Source: Myxococcales bacterium (GTDB lineage Bacteria > Myxococcota_A > Polyangia > Polyangiales > Polyangiaceae). Taken from it: DNA of 64,000 nt. The stretch covers positions 62,001 through 126,000 of the forward strand of contig JACPVJ010000016.1 of NCBI GenBank assembly GCA_016191785.1, written 5' to 3'. Positions 32,715 through 40,782 of this stretch are shown here, in pieces (position 1 is the stretch's first letter; each line of letters opens with the position of its first letter). The translations under genes and the position numbers were made by a program. Under the pieces are notes generated by a model. It saw nothing but the letters and a program-made list of their open reading frames with translations, did not search any database and had not been told where the DNA came from.

Positions 32715-33443
32715 TCAGTCTTTCTTCTTCTCGGGCTTCTCGCACTTGATCGTGCCCTCGGCGTTGCAGCTGGTGCCGGCCTTGCACTCCTCGTCGATCA
32801 CGAATTTTCCGCCCTTGCACACCACGATGCTGCTCTTGTCCGAGTTGCAGGCGTGCTTGCCCTCCATCTCGGCGGTGCACGGGTCCTGGTCCCGGGCTAC
32901 GGACATGTCGCAGCCCAGCTTGCCCCCCTCGGACTTGCAGCCGGTCGGGCCCAGGCACTGGAACTCCAAGGTCATCTTGCCGGCCTTGCAGGTGAGGTAC
33001 TGCTTGCCATCCACGCTGCACGCCTTCGTCTTGTCGGCCTCGCGGCAGGCATCGCCGGGCTCGGCCACGGACACGTCGCAGAGCGGCCGCCCTTCCTGGG
33101 TCTCACACCCCTTGGGTCCGCGGCAGCTGGTGGCAACGAACTTCCCACCCGTGCACACGATCTTGGTCTTCGGGTCGTTGCACGCCGACGCGCCCTCTTC
33201 GTCGGTGGAGCAGGCGTCGCCGGCCTGGTTGCCGGTGATGTCGCACGACACGCCGCTCGGACTGAGCCCACAACCGCGCGGCCCCTTGCACGGCGCCTGG
33301 ATGTAGCTGCCCTTCTGACAGACCAGCTGGCTCTTCTTGTCGACGCAACGCGCCTCGCCTTTGTCGCACGAGCTGCCCGGCCCGGGCTTGCAGGCAGAGG
33401 ACAGAGAGAGAAGCAGGAGGAAGAGCGTGCCGGTGATGCGCAT
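32715..33443 (-). CDS. Lipoprotein of four six-Cys repeats
   Basis: A 242-aa protein with a clean lipobox (SLSSAC). The mature part is four tandem repeats of about 50 residues, each with six Cys in the same pattern: GDxC, x8-9, C, x7-9, C (as in IVCTGGKFV), x7, C, GPxGC, x8-9, CD. Recurring strings are CKGPRGCG, CRGPKGCE, CLGPTGCK, then C-x5-C without the GP in the last copy. Each repeat is likely a small disulfide knot. The pattern resembles the Cys-rich surface repeats seen in other Polyangiales lipoproteins, but I cannot name a family. It converges with the MYXO-CTERM-type Cys-rich protein across a hairpin. Confidence 0.8.
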   Translation of the reverse strand: MRITGTLFLLLLSLSSACKPGPGSSCDKGEARCVDKKSQLVCQKGSYIQAPCKGPRGCGLSPSGVSCDITGNQAGDACSTDEEGASACNDPKTKIVCTGGKFVATSCRGPKGCETQEGRPLCDVSVAEPGDACREADKTKACSVDGKQYLTCKAGKMTLEFQCLGPTGCKSEGGKLGCDMSVARDQDPCTAEMEGKHACNSDKSSIVVCKGGKFVIDEECKAGTSCNAEGTIKCEKPEKKKD

Positions 33444-33498
33444 GGGAGGCCGCGGAGTCTAGCGGCTCTCCCGTCCGAAGGGCAGACGCGAGTTTTTC

Positions 33499-33927
33499 TC
33501 AGCGCCGAACCACGCGCACGGCCTGCGAACGCCCGGAATCGCACCGACGAGCGGCGTGCGCCAGGTCGCGGCTGTTCTCGTGCACCGCCTCGAGCAGGTA
33601 GCGGTGCCGGCGCGCTCGCGCCACGTCCGTCGGCTGGATCAGGAGGTCGGCCTGTGTGCGCGCGGTCCGAAGCTGAGCATGGACCTGGCTCAGCTTCTCG
33701 CTCACGCAGCGCGCGCGTCCGGTGTCGTTGGCCTCGCGTGCTGCGCGTAGCTCCATTCGCACACTCAGCGCGCTCTGCTCGACCTCGCGCACGAGCGCGG
33801 TCGCGGTCGGCTGGTTCTTGGCCGCCGCAGGTGCCGCCACCAGGCCCACCAGACAGGCCGCCCAGAGAGCCGAGCGGGCGAAGCGCGGGCGAGGCGATAG
33901 CGGGACGGTCGACATCTCTTGGCCCAT
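33499..33927 (-). CDS. Small secreted helical protein
   Basis: A 142-aa exported protein with a signal peptide around ALWAACLVGLVAAPAAA and mature start near KNQPTATALV. The mature part of about 100 residues is predicted to be all helical with heptad-like spacing (LVREVEQSALSVRMELRAAR, LSQVHAQLRTARTQADLL) and one Cys pair (CVSEK, RRCDSG), probably a disulfide closing the helical bundle. The start at 33927 is uncertain; the in-frame ATG at 33915 would also work. Function is unknown. It is in the same direction as the Cys-rich lipoprotein gene, 55 bp apart, and may be co-transcribed. Confidence 0.65.
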   Translation of the reverse strand: MGQEMSTVPLSPRPRFARSALWAACLVGLVAAPAAAKNQPTATALVREVEQSALSVRMELRAAREANDTGRARCVSEKLSQVHAQLRTARTQADLLIQPTDVARARRHRYLLEAVHENSRDLAHAARRCDSGRSQAVRVVRR

Positions 33928-33962
33928 CCGATGCAGGGCCGGGGCCGGGCATTCACGCTGGC

Positions 33963-34985
33963 TCAGCGCCGGGCGGTGATGTCGACGCAGACCTTTCCGA
34001 AGTGGTTCCCCGATGCCAGGTGCTCGAGCGCGCTCTTGACTTCGTCGAAGCCGAAGACGCGATCGACCACCGGGCGCAGCTGGTTCTGCTCCACGGCACG
34101 GATCAGCGCCTCGAACGACTCACGATGCCCGACGATCACGCCCTGAAGTCGGATGTTCTGCATCAGCACGCCGAGCAGGTTGAGCTCGATCGACCCACCG
34201 CCCAGGTTGCCGATGATGCTGATGGTGCCACCGGGGCGCACGGCCCGGAGCGAATGGCCGAAGGTCGCGGCGCCGCCGACCTCGAGCACGTGATCCACGC
34301 CGCGTCCGCCCGTGGCGTCGCGCGCGGCCTTGCCCCACTCCGGGTTTCGCCGGTAGTTGAGCAGCACGTCGGCGCCGAGCTCTCTGGCGCGCTCCAGCTT
34401 GTCGTCGCTCGAGCTGGTGATGACCACGCGCGCACCGAGCGCCTTCGCGAGCTGAAGGCCGAAGATCGACACCCCGCCGGTTCCGAGCGCCAAAAGCGTG
34501 TCCCCTGCCGTGAGCTGGCCGTGGGTGACGAGCGCGCTCCAGGCCGTGACGCCGGCACACGGCAGGCACGCGGCCTCGAAGTCCGAGAGAAACGACGGCA
34601 CTCGCACGACGGCGTCGCCGCCGATCTTCATCCGCTGGCATAGCGTGCCGTCGAATGGCCCGCCCAAGGTGGTCTTGAGCTTGTCGCGCGAGGGCTCGCC
34701 CGAGAGCCAGCCCGTGGCGAAGATCGGACACACCCTGTCGCCGACGCCGACCCGAGTCACGCCGCTGCCCACCGCGACCACCGTGCCCACGCCGTCGGAT
34801 GCCGGGATGAGCGGCAGCGGTTGCCTCGGATTGTACGAGCCGCGTACCATCAGCAGGTCGCGGTAGTTGAGCGACACCGCGCGCATTTCGACCACCACGT
34901 CTCCGGGGCCTGGCTCCGGATCAGGCCGCTCTTCGACCCGCAGATTGTCGAGCCCGAAACCCCCAGCGACGACCACTGCCTTCAT
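33963..34985 (-). CDS. Zinc-independent MDR alcohol dehydrogenase / quinone reductase-like
   Basis: A 340-aa NAD(P)-dependent medium-chain dehydrogenase. The ATG at 34985 starts the usual MKAVVV strand. The GroES-like part has SLNYRDLLMVRGSY, the QOR/YhdH-like form without the catalytic zinc Cys-His set. The Rossmann domain includes TLLALGTGGVSIFGLQLAKALGA and VVITSSSDDKLERARELGAD. The C-terminus ends FGKVCVDITARR, as in the NAD(P)-dependent alcohol dehydrogenase subgroup close to quinone oxidoreductases. The substrate is unknown. It diverges from the PHP hydrolase gene, 54 bp apart. Confidence 0.88.
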   Translation of the reverse strand: MKAVVVAGGFGLDNLRVEERPDPEPGPGDVVVEMRAVSLNYRDLLMVRGSYNPRQPLPLIPASDGVGTVVAVGSGVTRVGVGDRVCPIFATGWLSGEPSRDKLKTTLGGPFDGTLCQRMKIGGDAVVRVPSFLSDFEAACLPCAGVTAWSALVTHGQLTAGDTLLALGTGGVSIFGLQLAKALGARVVITSSSDDKLERARELGADVLLNYRRNPEWGKAARDATGGRGVDHVLEVGGAATFGHSLRAVRPGGTISIIGNLGGGSIELNLLGVLMQNIRLQGVIVGHRESFEALIRAVEQNQLRPVVDRVFGFDEVKSALEHLASGNHFGKVCVDITARR

Positions 34986-35039
34986 CGGCCGGGAACTTAC
35001 GCCAGGCGCCGGCGGGCGGTCACCGGTTAAGCTCGGTCC

Positions 35040-37457
35040 GTGCTCCGTTCCGCGGCGACCGCTCTGGCCCGCGCCCCGGCCCTCGCGGTGGCGCTGCTCG
35101 CCCTGGCCTACGCCGCTTGCCCCCGGCCGCCGCAGGCGCCGTTCGTGTCCGCCGAGCGAGGCGGCGTCCGGCTCGAAGTCCTTACGGCGGCGCGGACGCC
35201 CAGCGGACCACGCGCCCAGGGGCAGCCCGGCGACTTCATGCTCTCGAGCCCGCTCGTTCGCGTGGTGGTCGGTCGGTCCGGGAGCCGCGCCGCCGGGGCG
35301 CTCGTGGACGCGACGGCGAGCGAGTGGCTCGACGACGCGCTGACGGGGCTCGTGCCGGTGTTCGAGGTCGATGGGCGTGAGGTCGCCCTGACCGTGCGGC
35401 GCGTCGCGCCGGTTCTGTCGGGGCCCGAACCACGGCTCCGGATCGAGCGCACGGGCAGCGAGCTGTTCGCCGACACGGACGTGACCCTCGCGCCGGGTCA
35501 GCGCTGGATCACCCTCACCACCCGGGTCGAGAACCGCGGTCGCGCCACGCGCCGTGTGCGCGTCGGCGATCGGCTCGAGTGGTACGGGGACGACCCATTC
35601 GTCCCCGGCGTCGGGTCGGTCGGCGACGCGCGTGAGGTCGCATCGCGCTGGTTCTCCCACTCTGGGAAACGCCAGTTCTTGGCCTTGGCGTTTCCAGCGG
35701 GGCCGGCCGACGTGAGCTTTCGCAAGCGTGAGATGGGCGCCCAACGGCAGGTTGCATGGGGCCTGCGCGCGACCCTGGGGCCCGTCCAGAGCACGACCCA
35801 CGTGCGCCGTCTGGTCGTGGCCCCGGGCTCGCTGGAAGCCGTGGCCGAGCACGCGTGGCGGGCGGCGGGGGTCGCGCCCGGATTCGTCGAGGCCGCTCTG
35901 GCTTCGAAGCCGGCGTGGGCGGTGCTCGAAGCCCGCGACGGGAGCGGGCGCCTGGTGCAGAGCGTGCGCTCGACGAGCTCGAGGCTGGTGCTGCCGGCGC
36001 CTCCCGGGGACTACCAGCTCACCTTGCGCTCACCGGGCGGGGTGGACCTTACGAAGGCCCAGGTTCGCGCCGGCGAGACGACGCGTGTCGAGATGATCCC
36101 GCCCACGCCCGCGCTCTTGTCGTATCGGGTCAGTGACCCGAGCGGCGCCCCGCTGCCGGCCCGCCTGGTGGTGACTGGCGTTGCCCCGACGGTCAACCCC
36201 GACCTCGGCCCGTATCACCTGTCCGCCGGGGCGGCGAACGTCGCGTGCAGCGCCACCGGCAGCGGCTCGCTGGAGCTGCCCCCGGGGCGTTACTCGGTGC
36301 TCGCGACGCGCGGTCCCGAGTACGACATCGACGAGCGGGTCGTCGACGTCTCGGCGACCGAGGGGGCCACGTTCCGCGCGCGCCTGACCCGAGTGGTGGA
36401 CACCTCGGGTTGGATCGCCGCTGACCTTCACCTGCATGCCGATCCGAGCGGCGACTCCGAGGTCCCGCTGCCAGACCGTGTGACGTCGCTGGTGGCCGAG
36501 GGCATCGAGCTCGCGGTGGCCACCGACCACAATCACGTCACCGACTATGGCCCGGCGGTTCGACAGCTGGGGTTGGAGCGAGAGCTTGCGACCCAGCCCG
36601 GCGTCGAGATCACGACCGGCGACTGGGGGCACTTCAACGCGTACCCCTATCCGCTCGGGACCGGGCTGCCCCCACTCGATGCCTCGCCCGCGGCGCTGCT
36701 GGCGTCGGTTCGAGCGCTCGCGCCGAAGGCGCTGATCCAGGTCAACCACCCTCGCATGGGCAACATCGGGTACTTCAACCAGCTCGAGCTCGACGACGCG
36801 GGGGTGAGCTCGAAGCGCGGCGCGAGCCTGGACTTCGACCTGATCGAGGTCTGGAACGGCTTCGACCTCACCCAGCTCGACGTGCTCGATCAGGGGCTGG
36901 CCGAGTGGATGCGTCTGATCCGCCTCGGTCGTCGCTACACCGCCGTCGGCAACTCGGACTCGCATCGCATCGCGTTTCAGTGGGCGGGCTACCCCCGGAC
37001 CTACGTCCGCGCCGAGAAGGCCGAGTGGGACGAGATCGCGTCTTCGTTGCGCGCGGGGCGCGTCGTGGTGACCAGTGGGCCCTTCATCGATCTGCGAGTC
37101 GACGGCGAGGGGCCCGGCGCACTGGTCAAGGCAGAGCAGGGGACGGTCGGCGTCGAGCTCGAGGTGCGCGCGCCACCGTGGATCGGCGTGGAGCGCGCCG
37201 AGCTGTTGCTGGACGGGAAGCTCGCCCTAGAGGTCGATGCCAGCGCGCCCGAGCGCGACGTCGGCGCGAGCCCCCGAGCAAGGCTTCGCTTCGTCGGCGG
37301 CTTGCCGGTTTCCCACGACGCGTTTCTGATCGTGGTGGTGCGCGGCACCACCAGCCTCGAGCGGGTGCTCCCCGGAACCCGGGTCGTACCCGTCGCTTTC
37401 ACCAACCCGGTCTTCGTCGACGGCGACGGCGACGGCCGGTTCACGCCAAAGCCCTGA
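35040..37457 (+). CDS. CehA/McbA-type PHP-domain metallohydrolase
   Basis: An 805-aa exported protein with a hydrophobic start from GTG 35040 (ALAVALLALAYAAC, possible lipobox). The N-terminal half (to about 455) is beta-rich: a galactose-mutarotase-like region, then a carboxypeptidase-regulatory-like module (LPPGRYSVLATRGPEYDI). The PHP hydrolase domain follows with metal motifs WIAADLHLHADPSGDSE (H-x-H), VATDHNHVTDYG, IQVNHPRMGNIGYF and VGNSDSHR. Related CehA/McbA enzymes hydrolyse esters and phosphoesters, but the natural substrate here is unknown. A trailing beta domain ends the protein. It may act on the cell surface. It converges with the next gene with 5 bp between stops. Confidence 0.85.
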   Translation: MLRSAATALARAPALAVALLALAYAACPRPPQAPFVSAERGGVRLEVLTAARTPSGPRAQGQPGDFMLSSPLVRVVVGRSGSRAAGALVDATASEWLDDALTGLVPVFEVDGREVALTVRRVAPVLSGPEPRLRIERTGSELFADTDVTLAPGQRWITLTTRVENRGRATRRVRVGDRLEWYGDDPFVPGVGSVGDAREVASRWFSHSGKRQFLALAFPAGPADVSFRKREMGAQRQVAWGLRATLGPVQSTTHVRRLVVAPGSLEAVAEHAWRAAGVAPGFVEAALASKPAWAVLEARDGSGRLVQSVRSTSSRLVLPAPPGDYQLTLRSPGGVDLTKAQVRAGETTRVEMIPPTPALLSYRVSDPSGAPLPARLVVTGVAPTVNPDLGPYHLSAGAANVACSATGSGSLELPPGRYSVLATRGPEYDIDERVVDVSATEGATFRARLTRVVDTSGWIAADLHLHADPSGDSEVPLPDRVTSLVAEGIELAVATDHNHVTDYGPAVRQLGLERELATQPGVEITTGDWGHFNAYPYPLGTGLPPLDASPAALLASVRALAPKALIQVNHPRMGNIGYFNQLELDDAGVSSKRGASLDFDLIEVWNGFDLTQLDVLDQGLAEWMRLIRLGRRYTAVGNSDSHRIAFQWAGYPRTYVRAEKAEWDEIASSLRAGRVVVTSGPFIDLRVDGEGPGALVKAEQGTVGVELEVRAPPWIGVERAELLLDGKLALEVDASAPERDVGASPRARLRFVGGLPVSHDAFLIVVVRGTTSLERVLPGTRVVPVAFTNPVFVDGDGDGRFTPKP

Positions 37458-37462
37458 CCCTC

Positions 37463-39949
37463 TCAGCTCTCGAGCTTCGAGAGCAGTCCGTAGGCGCGCT
37501 GCCAGCCCGGCTCACGGGCGCCGACCCTGCCGTGGAGCCAGCGCCGCAGCGCGTCCCGGGTCTCGCCGCCGAACGCCTCGTGCTCGGCGTCGAGCACGTC
37601 GAGGGTCGACCCGACCACGCTGGCCGGGGCGCCGGTCGCCAAGCTCGCGACGCCCGCTACGTCGCCCCGCGCGGCGAGACTCAGCAGGTGCTCGGCCGCC
37701 AGCTCTGGGTGCCGGCGCCACACCCAAGGCGCGAGCGCGGTGCTCGTGAGCCACTCTCGCGCAGCGGGTTCCGGCAGGGCGGCCGCCAACGCCTCGAGTA
37801 GCGCGCGGTCGGTCGGGGGCGCAGCGGTGAGCAGCGACCAGGCTTCGATCGGCAAGCGCGGCGCGAGCTGGGGGTGAGACGACAGCGCGCTGAGCGTCAG
37901 CGCAGGCGGCGCGTGCTCGAAGTAGTCGCGTCCGGCTTCCGTGCGCGGGTCGAGCACACTGCCGGTGAGCTCGGGGCAGCCCGCGCGCTGCCAGCTGGCA
38001 TAGAGGGCTGCCGCGAGCGTCGCGAGCCGCTCTTGTCCGCGTGCGAGCCAGAGGTGGCGCAGGACCTCCGCCTCGCGTGGCGACAGCCGCGCTGCTGCCC
38101 AGCCGAAGCCTTCGCTGTTCACCAGGTCGAGGAGGCGCCCCGGCTGCTCCAGCGCGTGGGGAGGGCGCTCGGTCGCGCGGGCGCGCCGCGCTCGATCGAT
38201 CAGCGCAAACGCTCCCAAGAACCAGGGAGTGCCCGCGTCGCAAGCTCGTAGCGTGTCGCCAATCGCGTCGTAGACGGCACCGAGCCAGCTCTCGCTCGGC
38301 CATGGCTCTTCGAGCGTCTCGGCGACGGCCAGCGCGGCGAGGAAGAACCCTCCGCGCGAGAACACGGCTCCGAGCGCGTCCGGGTGCTCGATGCGCGGCA
38401 GCGGTGGCGAACCGGGCAACGTCACCGAGAGGTCGCGGACGGCGTCCCAGAGATCGCGGAGTGCCTCCGCGTCGGGCTCTGCGCCACCCAAGAGCGCCAG
38501 GCCGGCGCACCGAAAGGTGGTCTCGACCGCCACGGCGTAGGCGGGGTTCTCGCTCGCTTCCAGCTCCACGACGTCCGCGAGCAGGGTGCTGTCACCTTGC
38601 AAAAGGCGCTCGAGAAGGCGCGCGGCGATGCGCGGCGCGGCGTGGCACCGGAACACCGCTTCGCCCCACTCGAAGGGCGAAGCCTCCAGGAGCTGCCGCT
38701 CCGCCTCGAGCTCGACGGCCCGGCACAGGTAGCGCGGAGCCGGGACCAGCCGATCGTCCGCCGACGCCGCCAAGAGGCCGGCTTGGGAGAGCGCGCGCAC
38801 GATGCGAAACGCCCCCGGTGAGAGCCTGCGCGCCGCACGCTCGACATCGGCCGGCCGGATCGAGGAGTCCAACTTGGCGAGCGACACTCGCAGCCAGTCG
38901 ACATCGAGACTCGATTTGTGCTCGTCGGGCACCAGCGCGGTCCACTCTTCGACGGAGCGGGGCGCCGCGAACGGCGCTTCGTCGTCCGTCAACGCGCGCC
39001 GCGCCATGGCGATCAGCACGTCGACGCCGTTGCGGCGCTGCCAGGCGACGGCGCCCGCTGCCTCTCCGAAGGCCTCGTCGAAGCGATGCTTGACGTCCAG
39101 GCGAGCCAGATCGAGCACGGACTTGTTGCGAGCCCGACCGAGGCCGATGCGGTCGAGCACGCCCACCAGCCCGACGATGCTGCCGAAGGAGTCGGCCGCG
39201 CCGCTCGCGACCGGCCCCGCACGCAGCCACTCGAGCAACGTCTCGTCGTCGAGCGCCGTGTCGTCGGGCAGGCGCGAGAGCAGCCAGCGCACGAGCTCGG
39301 GCAGCACGAGTTCGACGTCCGGCGAACGAACGACGTTCCAGCCTGCGCTCGGCTCCGGCGCCACCGCGCCCGCCACGCACACCCGCCGGGTGGCGGACGC
39401 GAGGTCGTGGGGAAGCGTCGAGTCGAGCTCGATGAAGACGGGGGCGTCGTCGTCGAAGCTGAGCTGAGTTGCGTCGCGGGGCCTCATGAAGCGCGCCAGA
39501 CCGCGGGCAGCGAGCCATTGCCCGGCGAGCGTGCGACCCGCGCCGGACGGCGCCACCCAGAAGGTCCGGTCCCAGCGCGTCGGGTCCAGGATCTCGGGCG
39601 GAATTGTCGGTGGCAGCCGCTCGGCGGTGAGGTCCAGCGTCCGGGCCAGCCCGAGGTCGTTCCAGCGAACCAGCCGGGACGCCACCGCCGGATCGGAGGT
39701 CGCCGGGCGCACCAGATCAGAGACTGCACATCTGAGCAGCCTGGCCAGCAGGGCCTGGACATCGGGTCGGTCCGACAGCCAGCCGAGGTCTTGCTCGTGA
39801 TCCAGCTTGCTGAGCAGCGCCGCCAGCGAGCGCTCCTGGATCTTCACATCCGCCGGCCACCCTGGGTCCGCCAGCAGCGACCGCGAGAGCTGGCCAAAGC
39901 TTCGGAAGCGTTCCGGAGGAACCAACATCAAGTCGCGGAGCCAACCCAC
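37463..39949 (-). CDS. Unrecognised 828-aa protein with HTH-like start and P-loop-like motif
   Basis: I do not recognise this protein. It starts at GTG 39949. Residues about 35-85 (SLAALLSKLD, RPDVQALLARLLRCAVSDLV) are spaced like an XRE-type HTH. WVAPSGAGRTLAGQWLAARGL (about 131-151) is a Walker-A-like loop with Arg in place of the usual Lys. The rest is helical: a possible winged helix near 380-420 (SPGAFRIVRALSQAGLLAASAD) and an Ala/Leu-rich helical-repeat C-terminal half rich in Trp. This layout recalls STAND-type NTPase sensors, but Walker B is unclear. The upstream 289 bp are AT-rich and repeat-bearing, unlike the rest of the window. A promoter-like TTGCTG-N15-TATGCT ends about 12 bases before the GTG, so the transcript may be nearly leaderless. 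Confidence 0.7.
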   Translation of the reverse strand: MGWLRDLMLVPPERFRSFGQLSRSLLADPGWPADVKIQERSLAALLSKLDHEQDLGWLSDRPDVQALLARLLRCAVSDLVRPATSDPAVASRLVRWNDLGLARTLDLTAERLPPTIPPEILDPTRWDRTFWVAPSGAGRTLAGQWLAARGLARFMRPRDATQLSFDDDAPVFIELDSTLPHDLASATRRVCVAGAVAPEPSAGWNVVRSPDVELVLPELVRWLLSRLPDDTALDDETLLEWLRAGPVASGAADSFGSIVGLVGVLDRIGLGRARNKSVLDLARLDVKHRFDEAFGEAAGAVAWQRRNGVDVLIAMARRALTDDEAPFAAPRSVEEWTALVPDEHKSSLDVDWLRVSLAKLDSSIRPADVERAARRLSPGAFRIVRALSQAGLLAASADDRLVPAPRYLCRAVELEAERQLLEASPFEWGEAVFRCHAAPRIAARLLERLLQGDSTLLADVVELEASENPAYAVAVETTFRCAGLALLGGAEPDAEALRDLWDAVRDLSVTLPGSPPLPRIEHPDALGAVFSRGGFFLAALAVAETLEEPWPSESWLGAVYDAIGDTLRACDAGTPWFLGAFALIDRARRARATERPPHALEQPGRLLDLVNSEGFGWAAARLSPREAEVLRHLWLARGQERLATLAAALYASWQRAGCPELTGSVLDPRTEAGRDYFEHAPPALTLSALSSHPQLAPRLPIEAWSLLTAAPPTDRALLEALAAALPEPAAREWLTSTALAPWVWRRHPELAAEHLLSLAARGDVAGVASLATGAPASVVGSTLDVLDAEHEAFGGETRDALRRWLHGRVGAREPGWQRAYGLLSKLES

Positions 39950-40238
39950 TGTTTCTGTCTAGCATAGGAGGCTTGCGCATGCAGCAAGAACACAGGATGC
40001 ATGCATTATGCAAAATCATGTATTACTGCCTTCATTAGGCTTTCATCTGTGCGAGCATTGCCAGGCGGTGTGGGGCGCCGAAACAAGCTCTGACCTGAGT
40101 CGGACGGATTGATAGGAGCCAGCGGACACTAACTCGTATCGGCCCACCACCGATCACACCGCGTCAGGAGGTGTTACCAGACTTGGCACACTAATAGGAA
40201 TCGCGGCTCCGTCCGGTCTATTTAGTGTCTTTGTGGCG
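39950..40238. other. AT-rich intergenic spacer of unusual composition
   Basis: The 289 bp between two minus-strand genes are far richer in A/T than anything else here (for example GCATGCATTATGCAAAATC around 39998-40018) and have no coding potential I can see. They contain the promoter of the 828-aa gene near its left end, the palindromic TGCATGCA, and the short repeats described at 40188-40228. Also present are inverted 8-mers CGGACGGA (40101-40108) and TCCGTCCG (40208-40215). It may be a decayed mobile-element insertion or an unusual regulatory region. Confidence 0.5.
40188..40228. repeat. ACACTAA repeat cluster and hairpin
   Basis: ACACTAATAG (40188-40197) and CTATTTAGTGT (40218-40228) pair with a one-base bulge around a GC-rich loop. 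A third direct copy, GACACTAA, lies at 40125-40132, matched by TTAGTGTC at 40222-40229. The repeats could be protein-binding sites, a terminator for the upstream lipoprotein gene (minus strand), or element ends. Confidence 0.5.
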
Positions 40239-40667
40239 CTATCGCGGTGCCCGCCAGCCGCCGTCTTCGAGCTCCAGGACGTACCGGCCCCCGGCGGTCA
40301 GGCGCAACCCGGCCACGTGCTGCTCGCGGCCCTCCCGATCGACCGCGCGCACGTCCCAGCGGCCCGGGCCTGAGACCGCCACCCGGAGCTTGCCGCCCGT
40401 TTCGAGACCGGACTTCAGCAAGTCCTGCCCCCAGAGCGCCGCCTGCTCGGGGGTGCCCGGGGTCAGGGCCTCTCGCGGGGCCGAGGCGACCTTGGTGCTT
40501 TTCGCCAAGAACAGCGCGTTCACCACGGCGGTCGAGCGGTTTTCGACCTGGAGCTCGATCTCGCCCTTTCCGCTCGGTTTGCCCAGCGTGTGTAGGCGCG
40601 TCGGCGCGCCCCCACCGCATCCCAGAGCGAGCATCAGAACCGCGAACATGACGGCGCGTCGCCTCAT
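40239..40667 (-). CDS. Small lipoprotein with C-terminal Ig-like domain
   Basis: A 142-aa predicted lipoprotein. MRRRAVMFAVLMLALGC is a clear signal plus lipobox, followed by GGG. The mature part of about 120 residues looks like a single beta sandwich (GEIELQVENRSTAVVNALFL, KLRVAVSGPGRWDVRAVDREG, LTAGGRYVLEL), in the style of YcfL/DUF1425- or transthyretin-like domains. There is no active site. It is followed on its own strand by the AT-rich spacer. Function is unknown. It diverges from the protease gene at 40783. Confidence 0.7.
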   Translation of the reverse strand: MRRRAVMFAVLMLALGCGGGAPTRLHTLGKPSGKGEIELQVENRSTAVVNALFLAKSTKVASAPREALTPGTPEQAALWGQDLLKSGLETGGKLRVAVSGPGRWDVRAVDREGREQHVAGLRLTAGGRYVLELEDGGWRAPR

Positions 40668-40782
40668 GCCGCCATGCTACCCCAACGGCTCGAACGAGCG
40701 CGCCGTGTTACATCTGGGCAGCGTGCCGTCGTCCCTTTCGGCTAGGAAGCCGCAGTCGGCGCCGGCGTAGGAAGGTTCCCTC

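Noticed and set aside
39950..40238. Retron or integron attachment region
   Set aside because: No reverse transcriptase or integrase gene adjoins it, and no long msr/msd-like stem was found.
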